From the NCBI GenBank assembly GCA_010093515.1, contig MU001675.1, forward strand, positions 355,917 through 395,708: a stretch of 39,792 nucleotides of DNA. Direction: 5' to 3'. The stretch is from Lineolata rhizophorae (lineage: Eukaryota > Ascomycota > Dothideomycetes > Lineolatales > Lineolataceae). Of the stretch, positions 10,187-18,525 are shown piece after piece; within the stretch, counting starts at the first letter, position 1; every line of letters begins with the position of its first letter. Below the pieces are notes generated by a model. That model was not told the DNA's origin. It worked only from the letters and a program-made list of their open reading frames with translations, and searched no databases. A program made the position numbers and the translations under genes.

Positions 10187-10770
10187 GGCCAGATTGGAAA
10201 CGGGAAAATGCGGTTGCTCACGAAGTGTAGACCTATTGAAAACGAACAGCCCCGTAACACCGTTATGTTGATGTTGAAAGTCGCCTAATTGCCTCCAACT
10301 TAGAGGAATGGTTTGGGGAGCATGAGGATTCAATATCCCGTAGTCACAAAGTTGATTCGAATCCGCGCTAAGCAACTCGACAGGTGATGTAAACGAACCG
10401 CGCCAGGTGCAGCCATCACTACTCCATATTATCACGTGACCCTCTCTATCAGGAAATGGAAAGGACATGTAAAATTTAATTTAATTCTAAAAGCCAAACA
10501 ATGCTCCGGCGTTTGGCTCGAGAGACTTAGCTGAGGTCGAGGCGCCACAGGCGCGACGCAGCCATCGAACATGCCAAGTCACCAACCCGCCGAGCCTCCG
10601 CATCGTCGAAAACACAGCCACAAAAGCAGTATGATTTACCCAACCCAGCCTTACAGCCTAAGATTACAGTTTCTAGCTCGCCGCTCGATATCTAGTCATT
10701 CTTCCATGAGCCCAACCTTCTTCAGTTCTCATGTCTATTGATTCGTATCCTGACTCTTCGAGACAAGAAC
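10187..10770. other. divergent upstream region of the 2H gene and the STAND-type fragment
   Basis: 584 bases with no supported gene, lying between two divergently oriented starts. A perfect TCACGTGA palindrome sits at 10432-10439. Confidence 0.45.
10432..10439. promoter_or_regulatory. TCACGTGA palindrome (bHLH/Cbf1-type site, candidate)
   Basis: An eight-base perfect palindrome containing the CACGTG E-box, 246 bases upstream of the chosen start of the 2H phosphoesterase gene. bHLH factors of the Cbf1/CpcA-independent type bind such sites in fungi. Function here is inference. Confidence 0.3.
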
Positions 10771-11091
10771 ATGCCGGTCGCTTTCGGGTCAGTGAGCGAC
10801 ATTTTCGCCGTCAGCCTTCTGGTCAAGGGACTCATCGTCGCACTTCACGAAACACGAGGACCTTCAGCCGAATACAAGCAAATTGCTAGAAAGCTTCTAA
10901 GTCTCGATAAAACCCTGCTAAAAGTCGAACTATTGATTGGAACCCATAGCTCAACGCCGGGAACGATTCAGACGTGTCGAGCTATCAGCGCCAAGGTCAG
11001 CGATTGCCGCGAGGTACTAGAGAACTTCAGTAAACGGACAAACTCATACGAAGAAGGCTTGAGTATATGCGTCAGCAAGAGTATGAGATAG
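10771..11091 (+). pseudogene. truncated N-terminal fragment of a fungal STAND/ubiquitin-like-domain family protein
   Basis: The 106-aa frame starts MPVAFGSVSDIFAVSLLVKG and continues ...RGPSAEYKQIARKLLSLDKTLLKVELL. This matches the N-terminal helical domain of a large, often expanded fungal family whose full proteins are usually several hundred residues, with further coiled-coil and ubiquitin-like parts. Here similarity ends near NSYEEGL at about 11064 and a TAG follows at 11089-11091. In the next frame a stretch reads on without interruption (LEYMRQQEYEIEEAETA ... SGILSPPTD) to a stop near 11165. This suggests a deletion joined two parts out of frame. I read it as a broken gene; a spliced alternative with no obvious intron is less likely. 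Confidence 0.55.
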
Positions 11092-11236
11092 AAGAGGCCG
11101 AAACGGCGATCTATCAACCGATCCCAGCCGTTCCCAGCGGCATTCTATCCCCGCCAACGGATTGAATTCTTTCTAGCCTTTACCATAATAGTGCATTGGT
11201 TCGAGGGCCCTAATCTTCCAAATATTGACTTCGTAT

Positions 11237-11464
11237 ATGATTTCCAATGGTATGTTGACCATCTAAAACGTGCAGTTTCTCTCAGTAAAGACTAACACGT
11301 TAGGATCCAGCGTACAATGTGGCGAGTGGACCATCTCTAGTGGATATATAGGTCTCTGTGGCAACGGCAAATGTCAGTTCACCGCTGAATGTGATTATGA
11401 CAGATTTGCGGACGCTCGTTTCCACCTTGTCGTTCCATGCAAGGAAATGGAAGAGAATGAGTAG
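11237..11464 (+). CDS. possible small cysteine-containing protein, one intron
   Basis: A tentative model: exon 1 is 11237-11249, exon 2 is 11304-11464, and the product is 57 aa. The intron (11250-11303, 54 nt) has textbook signals: GTATGT donor, ACTAACAC branch site and TTAG acceptor. The product contains five cysteines (QCGEW, LCGNGKCQF, AECDY, VVPCKE). I do not recognise the family. No signal peptide is visible in this model. Unspliced, the same frame extends upstream as QFLSVKTNTLG, which has no ATG. It may be the tail of the decayed gene to its left, a separate small protein, or a relic. Confidence 0.25.
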
Positions 11465-12527
11465 TACAGCTTAGAGAGTAGTTAGAGTCTAATATACTGT
11501 CATTCCAATAGCATCTTTTTGAAAGTTATTTGACGGTCATTAGTATATGCAATGCGATTTATAGCCCTCACAATATCCTTCCTAGATTAACATTCAATAC
11601 AAGTAGTCCAAATTTGCATTGCAGCCGTTTGGCTTAGCGGGATTCTGTCTTTAACTAGGAGCGGCAATAAACTATTAAATTAATCCTCTTAATATCCATC
11701 TAGATATTTCATTCGCAGCCACTGTTATGCCTCACACCTCCCCGCTTCCGGCATTCCTTGCTGACTTCACCCAGATTGATGATATCGAATCACTTATTTC
11801 CGGGAACATGGACCTGCCATTGTTCCGGTCGAGCTAGAAAAACTGGAGAATCGGGATTTTTGTTCGTTTAGCGGGCAGCTTCAGCGCTTTAGCCTCGTTG
11901 ATTATGAGGCTGCCACATGCGTGTGTCGTCGTGGTCCGGAGCGTGCCCGCATTCTCCACTGTGAGAGATGCATACAGGGCGATAAGATGCGAATATAAAA
12001 AGGATGTAATCCCTCGCTCAAATATCATGTTCTAGAATCTATTAACCACAAGACTATGACCTGAGGCTGTCATTCAATTTCCTTAACAAGTGCAAGAGAA
12101 AGCTACCCAAATATATAGCGGGCACAACTTCGAGATCTAACTTAAGACGAACAACCTGCACTTCAAACACCAAACATGACCGATAAGACACCATCCGACA
12201 ACAACATCCGAAACGGCACTATGGGTCTTATAGGCATAGACCAAAACACCATGAATTAATTATCCTCTTCCGGGAAACGCGCTCAAGAAAAAGGAAGGAG
12301 AATAAAGCGTTGGCAGAAGGGAAGAACGATAACAAGGGTGATGGCGCACAAGGGAGTGGCAGTTCGTAGGGCCAAAGCGGACAGTAGAAGTGATACTGTA
12401 CCTGGTTAGGCTGAGAGGATTCGCCGTTGACCTCCGTTTCTATTAGTAGCGTTTGTGGCAGGAAACTTTGCGTTTACATGGATGATGCGGACTTGCCGGG
12501 CTATTAGTCGTTCTTCTAGAGGGTAGA
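11465..12527. other. AT-richer intergenic region with a possible ORF relic
   Basis: No gene is supported. From about 11728 an ATG frame (MPHTSPLPAFLADFTQIDD) runs about 36 codons to a TAG. Another frame then continues open to a TAA near 11998, with five Cys/Arg-rich positions (ATCVCRRGPERARILHCERC). This pattern suggests a decayed coding sequence that I cannot identify. The rest shows nothing recognisable. Confidence 0.35.
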
Positions 12528-14140
12528 TTAAAGCGCAGCTTCGAATACTTCCAACAGCTGGCTTTTATATGTTTCTTTGTCCTTCAACTTAGCAGCCACA
12601 GTCTTTGCTGCCTTGGGACTCCAATAGTTTGACAGGACGCGATCGAATGTTTCCGCTTCTGTGTCATTCGAGGAGACAAACATTGGACGCATATGCTGGT
12701 TGAAGATATTGTACAGTCCCCTGGTGGATTCTAGAGCAGAAAAATACCAGAAATTGCCGTTTTCACATCCTCTTTTCATTGCGGAAGTGTGCAACAAGGC
12801 CTGCTCGTCGGCGGGACAAAGGAGTCTTTCTTCACTTTCAAAAGCACTCATGAACTCTTCACGTAATTCATTGAATTCCGTGAGATATTCATCGGTTAGC
12901 TGATCCACGCCTCGGTTGCTAAGCCAGTGCGGAGGACATTCCATTTCCATTGGTAGCGAGCATGCCCATTCCAAGTCGATAAGACATTTAATGTTCCAAT
13001 CCGTGTCAGCAAAGATGTTACTTGGATGAAGATCCGTAAGGGTGAAGAGGAATGGCCTACGGCGAAAGCTCCGATTAATAAAGCAAGGAAGGATAGCTCG
13101 CATCAGAGCGAGAACAGCCATCTGTCTTCGACAATCTGCTTCGTTATAGATGGAATTCGGTTGATGGAGCAAACGACTGTCATAATATGCCAAGAGATCG
13201 AGGAATACGGCTCTACAGTTGGATAGGTAAGATCCCTATCTATGTTGGTCGGGACTCCCTCATTTTCCAAAGCGTGAAGCCGAAGCGTTAGCGGTCGGTT
13301 TGATAGACTAAGAACCCCTTCATTGTTCATAGTGAAAGAGCCAATACGTGGCAAAGGAACCCGAGCAAAGGAGAGCATAATCCGAGATAACCCTCTAAAA
13401 AGGTTGGCCCTCCGAGTTTGATCGTGCCGCAATTCTTCCCATGATTCTATGAGCATCTTTGAATCATCAATATAATCCATAAAAAGATATCCGGTCTTCA
13501 GAGGGCGGGGGTTTCGATGGCCGATATATTGGCAAGGGACAGGTCGACCGAGGAAGGACAGCAACTTCCGGCGGAAGTACTCCACCCATCGAAGGTATGG
13601 AGGAGCCGTACTCAACGCACTGAACTGTGTATAACTCATATATTAGCTCTGAGAACGACACAGTTGTTACACATGTGTTATCACATACACTCTGACCATC
13701 AGAAAACCCAAATCCCCACAAAAAACGTATTGGAACATCAGGACAGTTCTCCTGAATCCAGGTAAAGGTAGCAGCTTCACATCGGAGTTTCTCGTCCGCA
13801 TTGCCGGGAAAGCGGGTTTCCCCTATCTTATATGGAAGGGGGAATCTGATGAGAACTCGTTTGGACCAGTTGTCGATGTAGACAGGGACGCAAAAGTTGT
13901 AGCTTCCGTGCCGCCACTCTGGAACTTTGCGAGTCGGAACCTCTGCGACTTGCTCAACCTTAGATGGTGAGACACAATAGCCTCAATTTCCTTCTGATGA
14001 TCCAAGAGGTAGACGCAGAAGGCCAACCTGTCCGCGGGATAACTTAGCTCTTGAAGAATATTTTCGTCGCTTTCAACCGCATCCTCGAAGGTAATTTCAC
14101 TACGAATGAGCGGAAGTGATTTAGTCGTGGTTGAGGTCAT
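12528..14140 (-). pseudogene. APH/choline-kinase-like fungal phosphotransferase, frameshifted
   Basis: The translation in pieces matches the large fungal family of protein-kinase-like APH phosphotransferases. The beginning (14140 leftwards) ends in IEAIVSHHLRL. The reading must then move to another frame near 13950-13975 to continue as EQVAEVPTRKVPEWRHGSYN. A normal 64-nt intron (13688-13625, GTATGT...CACAG) follows. The next part includes TGYLFMDYID and ARVPLPRIGSF. A second frame change near 13205 is needed to reach AYYDSRLLHQPNS. The catalytic region is present: TLTDLHPSNIFAD and CLIDLEWA. The frame then stays open to the stop at 12528. Two single-base losses in one gene suggest a pseudogene, although sequencing error in short homopolymers cannot be excluded. 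The substrates of this fungal family are mostly unknown. Confidence 0.75.
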
Positions 14141-14321
14141 AACATGGGCAAAATTCGGTGCGCCGATTCGAAGAGTAAGGGGTAGTTATCAACGACGTGG
14201 AGAGCTCTCCTGTAAACCGAGTTTGCATTGAGCTGCCATTCCACTGCAAGGTGGAGGCGGAATAACTGTAGTTCCGGTAAACCTATACCTTATTAGTAAG
14301 CAAAGCTGTGTTTAGTGTACG

Positions 14322-14504
14322 ACCCTTGTGGGGCTTTCTCGACCCCTATAGAGAGGAGCATATACATATACACAGTACAATAGGAGCGCAGCAGCGGAGA
14401 GGCAGCACAGCGATCTAGAGGCCGTACGTGCTACGGTTTCTAGATCGCTGCGCTGCTATTGTACTACACGGTCCTCATCGGGGTTAAGGAAGCCCCAAAA
14501 GGGC
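14322..14504. mobile_element. foldback / MITE-like element with inverted arms
   Basis: The outer arms 14322-14346 and 14480-14504 are inverted copies with about 20 of 25 positions matching. Inside them, AGTACAATAG (14374-14383) is exactly inverted as CTATTGTACT (14456-14465). Further in, CAGCGATCTAGA (14408-14419) pairs perfectly with 14439-14450. At the centre, CCGTA (14422-14426) pairs with TACGG (14432-14436) around a five-base loop. The whole 183-bp stretch could fold into one long interrupted hairpin and has no coding capacity. It lies about 180 bases upstream of the broken phosphotransferase gene. I did not find a clear target-site duplication. Confidence 0.55.
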
Positions 14505-14573
14505 AAGCGAAGCGAGCGCAGCTCGTGGTTTCCAAAGCATGGAATCCCTTAGTGCAAGTGCTTTTTTAAAAAG

Positions 14574-14595
14574 TAAATAAATAAATAAATAAAAA
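14574..14595. repeat. TAAA microsatellite
   Basis: Five consecutive TAAA units followed by a short A run, 70 bases to the right of the foldback element. Confidence 0.8.
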
Positions 14596-14913
14596 CAGGT
14601 GGCAAAAGCCTCCAAAACCGGTCGCAAAATGTCACAGGATATAGAGTTACTATAGTAAATTTTAGGCTTTGGAGCATTTTCCGGCCATGTTTGACGTTGA
14701 GCAGACTTGTTATTCGGCATTAACAAGACCTATCACGTAAAGAATTCGCTTTGGCACCGGATTTAGAATACTTCAAAATCAGCCAAGACATACTCCATCC
14801 TTGAATAGACAAATTGAGTTGCATGTCATGCTTTGAAGCATGTAGGGACACGCCGTTTGAATAGCATTGTTCAGCGACCTTTTTTTGCAAGTGTCTTACT
14901 ACAGGTATCGAAT

Positions 14914-15303
14914 TTAGCAAAGGTTTGCATGGCTAAGTGATGACGAGAAACTTGGAAGACCGGGAACGCGCATATTAAATGTAACATAGACGTTGACGAG
15001 ATCTTGGATCGACGTGCCAGCCGAGGGGGACACGAAATTTGACCACTTTCCATCAGGGTCCAAGGATCGCACAGTCAGACCACATCTGTTACAGCGCTCA
15101 AGTAGGTTCTCTATATCACGAACAGCAAACCTCGGTTTGAATCTGAGTCGGAGCCGGTATGTGGTCTGATGCCGGCGATGCCGATGAAGTGGAAACGAAA
15201 GAACAGGGCAACGGCCCAAATGCCTGGCCCATTTTTCTGGATGGAGCCAGACACGACGTCGCAGGGAAGGCCTGGAAACTGGATAAGCACGCTATTGCAA
15301 CCG
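14914..15303 (-). CDS. possible exon of an unrecognised protein
   Basis: An open minus-strand frame of about 125 codons without an ATG near its start. It reads in a protein-like way, for example RHQTTYRLRLRFKPRFAVRD, LLERCNRCGLTVRSLDPDG and TSIQDLVNVYVTFNMRVPG. I do not recognise a family. If real it would need an upstream exon carrying the start. A neighbouring frame to its right contains a hydrophobic stretch, LTAFFTFAVAIACLSSF, that could be a leader, but I cannot find a convincing splice connecting the two. It could also be a gene relic or a chance frame. Confidence 0.18.
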
Positions 15304-16439
15304 CGAAGGTGAAGAAGGCCGTGAGCCTCGACGACGGAATATCTCCGCGTGCGAGCTGAAAGGAAAATCGCCAACGCCACTCTTCAGCAAGCAATCCGTC
15401 TCTTGGCTGAGGTATCGCTGCGGAACCGGGGCACGCGCCGAAGGAAGCCGTTCCAATCGCTTGGGACTCCGGGCCAGGTCCAACCCATCGGTACCATCGT
15501 TAATCTAGGATGTCTCTAAAATAAGAAAGCTCTCCCCACTTCCGTTGAAAAAGCCTCTTGAACGCAGACCAAATCGCACATAGCAGCAATTGAAACGTTG
15601 CAGCAAACCGATCGTGGGGTCGTACTTGAGTACAGCGGAGGCGTGTCTTATGGCCTTCTGTTACTAAGTTATTGGTCAAAAGGCTGCTTGTTCATTTGCT
15701 CGACCGAATGTCGCGAAACGAAATGATGGAACCTGTGCAGCCAATGACGTAGAGCCTTGGCCGCTAGCAGGGACCCCTCGTCTCAAGGATGAGATCAGAT
15801 CTTCCGAGAACGACGTCGATGATAGCAAATCAGAAGACGCGAAGCTAAGCTTGGCGCCGGGGGACCGGTGCAACCGAACGATGGCGAACCACGGAACGCA
15901 GCAGCAAATGTCGGGGAAGGAGACCAGGGCTCGCGAGCAACGGCATGTATGTACCTTGAAGCGAGCCGCGACACGATGTTATAGCTGTCAGCTGAAAGCG
16001 GTTGATTTTGGTGGGGTCCAAAGCTCTCCACTTTCGCCCTGTCTTACATCTGGCTGAGATAGGCTGAACTCACCATACCGTGATCTCATCGACCCAATTG
16101 ATTCCAGCTGTGCACTTGGCCAAGAGCGTCCGAGCCCCGCACGGTCGTGGCGAGCTCGAATTTTGGGTTCCACGTGCGTGGCGCGGAAGCGCCACTATAA
16201 CCGAATGGGCCAGGTGGAGGCTGCAGCTTGACAACATGCATTGCGAGCCGGTCCGGCGGGGCGCACTGGGCGCCGTTGCCATGATGGCAAGGAGAGCATC
16301 CGGTCGCTTGATTGCCAGGTTGGGTTCTAGCCCTTCCCAAGATGGGATTGCTCTTGCCTCAGGATGGCAATTCTCAGTTCCAAGGGAGCTCTTTCTTCCT
16401 CTGTCGCTCGTGCCGCGTTCACGGTTCCTATCTCATGGC

Positions 16440-16447
16440 TATTTAAG
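16440..16447 (+). promoter_or_regulatory. TATA-like element TATTTAAG
   Basis: The sequence TATTTAAG lies about 175 bases upstream of the secreted-protein start codon, within a short CT-containing upstream region. The spacing fits a core promoter with a leader of about 120-150 bases. This is inference from motif and position. Confidence 0.35.
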
Positions 16448-16621
16448 AAGGTGCGGCTCACTCCTTAACTTGGTAGGCAGCAACAAATCTCCTGATCACG
16501 TCAAGACGCCCGCACTTATTCCCTTCTTCGTCCTTTCACTGACAGCCCGCCCAACACCTAAGGCTCTGTTCTAATTCACCGCAACCCCTAAGACACTACA
16601 ACCATCGCTACTACTTCGACC

Positions 16622-17558
16622 ATGGCACCAACCACATTCCTTAGCGCCCTCGCACTGCTCCCCGTTCTCGCGCGCGCCACGCCCATCTCCGCTACCGAAG
16701 TCGCGTCGATGGACCTCAAGCCCTGCGGCGACGCCTTCTACAGCGACGACGCATACACCTGCTACAACGACAGTCAGTTGTGCCCGATCGTTTTCGGCGA
16801 GCTGACGGTGTCCTGCGGGGATGCGTGCTACAGCTCCAGCCTTTACACGTGCGAGGACGGCATTCTGAGCACTCTCGCTGTTGCGGACGGACCGTTTGAG
16901 TTCAAGGCCCGGAGCGCAAATGAGGAGCTCGACGGACAGAATATTGGGGCGTGCGGACTTGAGTTTTTGGTTGGGCTTGAGGATCCATTGCCCCAGGATT
17001 GCTTGTATTGCTACAACGCCCCGCCATTGTATGAGTGTGATCGGTATGAGAACCATACCGTCCTGCTGCCGAATGGCGAGATGGTGAGTCGACTTGCATA
17101 TCTGTCCATATGTGCAGCCGAGGTTCTGCATAGAACCCGATTGACCGTCTACTTACGCCGTTCGCAGCAAGTTGATGTTCCTGGCTCGCAGTGGTGGCAC
17201 ATCGACGGAGAGACGGGCCAGCTGGTCTACGACCGCGGTGGCCGCGGAGGTAATGGTCCGCAACACAACGGCGACGTGAAGAGTGAGTCCCAATGCGTAC
17301 CCCCTTCTTAAATAATGTCTTTGCTGTGATTGGTCCGCTAATCATCAACTAGTCTATGAAAACGGATACTTTGCCTACCTCGACGTCGCCGGTGAACTCT
17401 ACGGCGTGTGGCTTGCGTGCCCGTCTGAGGAGCGCGAGGGCACGTGGACTGTCTGGGCACCCACAGAGGAGAATATGCAGAAAGAGGACTGCGAGCAAAT
17501 CAAGATCACAACCTCGTTGAACAGTGATGACAGCGCGGGTGCCTACTCGTACGCCTGA
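16622..17558 (+). CDS. secreted cysteine-rich protein with CBM52-like N-terminal region
   Basis: Three exons: 16622-17083, 17168-17282 and 17353-17558. They total 783 nt and encode 260 aa. Intron 1 (84 nt) has GTGAGT and TTCGCAG; intron 2 (70 nt) has GTGAGT and AACTAG. Residues 1-19 form a signal peptide (MAPTTFLSALALLPVLARA). Residues 34-80 hold two related half-modules, PCGDAFYSDDAYTCYND and SCGDACYSSSLYTCEDG, in the pattern of fungal CBM52 (Carb_bind) domains, which occur in wall-associated glycan-binding proteins. Two N-glycosylation sequons are visible (N49DS, N144HT). The C-terminal half (WWHIDGETGQLVYDR, then YFAYLDVAGELYGVWLACP and GTWTVWAP) looks beta-rich but I do not recognise it. 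There is no catalytic domain and no GPI-type tail. It may be a wall or extracellular glycan-binding protein. Confidence 0.75.
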
Positions 17559-18525
17559 ACGCGCCACCTGATCTCCAAGGCTGTTGGTCTCTGCTTTTCA
17601 AGTCTAGTAAGGGCGGGATATTGATTGTATTATTATCATGACAACTGTTGATGGCGAGCCTGTCGGGTTAAGTTATTATTTGACAAGCATCATGCATGGC
17701 GGAGGAGTTTGCAAATAGTGCGCAAACTTGTGTGGGACACAGTTGCATTGCGTCGTGGCGCACATCTTTTTCCCTTCCGTTCTGTCACACAAGCACACTC
17801 TGAAACACAAGCTCTGTATTATTAATTTCCCTCCTTCTGGTACTGGTCTGTTTCCAAATGGAGGAGTATGGTGGGACTCAACGTCAGGCGGACCATCCAG
17901 ACAGATACATGTGACTTGTGATACTCCAGACTTCCAAATATTGTGGCCCACCATAGCCGCAAACATCTAGAGATCCATATTCAGAGCTGGGGTCAAAGTA
18001 GACAAAAGCTCTTCCGGGACCAATTCCATGGACTAAGTATATGTGGAATGTTCGACGAGTTCAGTCATCTCAAACCTCAGATTTGACGGGGTATGTGATA
18101 AGTTTGTGAATCACTTGTAATCGTATATCTCTGTGGATGATTAGACGGAGCTGCAGTTAACCAGTGAAGCGCAGTGCCTCAGTTGCAAATGCAATGACGT
18201 CAGTGATGCCGCATCCAGGGATCACAATGTGAGAAACGCTGCGTGCAAATACTCAGGACGCCGCCTTTGATCACAGCTCGTCTAGGAAAAAGAACAAGGA
18301 AAGGCGTCTTTTCGACCGTCTGTCAAAGCTTGAAGGATCGGCGTTTTGTTTGTTTCTAATATTGTTGCCGACGGTTTTTTCTTGGCGGCGGGATGACGCA
18401 GCCCCTTGGCCCCTCGGACCCTGGCGGAGTCGCGTCTGCAGCGCTACTGCAGGCAGAGCTACCACTCCCACTCGTATAACATCGCAGCCTTCCGACTCCT
18501 CCGAGCACATGGGCTCTCCATCGCC
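17559..18525. other. intergenic region upstream of SRO7
   Basis: 967 bases with no supported gene. It holds the 3' flank of the secreted-protein gene and the SRO7 promoter, including the CRE-like palindrome listed separately. Confidence 0.5.
18195..18202. promoter_or_regulatory. CRE-type palindrome TGACGTCA (candidate bZIP site)
   Basis: A perfect eight-base cAMP response element/ATF palindrome, 324 bases upstream of the SRO7 start codon. ATF/CREB bZIP factors in fungi bind this sequence. Its use here is not shown by the sequence. Confidence 0.35.

Larger units (their letters stand above)
14505..16621. other. gene-poor region between the foldback element and the secreted-protein gene
   Basis: About 2.1 kb. 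It contains a TAAA microsatellite, a TTACTATAGTAA palindrome at 14647-14658, one possible minus-strand exon (listed separately) and, at its right end, the promoter of the secreted CBM52-like gene. Other open frames carry no recognisable motif. Nothing else is supported. Confidence 0.4.

Noticed and set aside
10781-10796. TTTCGGGTCAGTGAG occurs both near the pogo end (about 310-324) and at about 10783
   Set aside because: The second copy lies in the conserved FGSVSD codons of the STAND-type fragment, so the match is best explained by chance, not by a transposon remnant.
14597-14606. GGTGGCAAA, identical to the yeast proteasome-associated control element
   Set aside because: It is not upstream of a proteasome gene (RPT3 is 11 kb away) and lies in a gene-poor region; a nine-base match is expected by chance in 40 kb with low but real probability.
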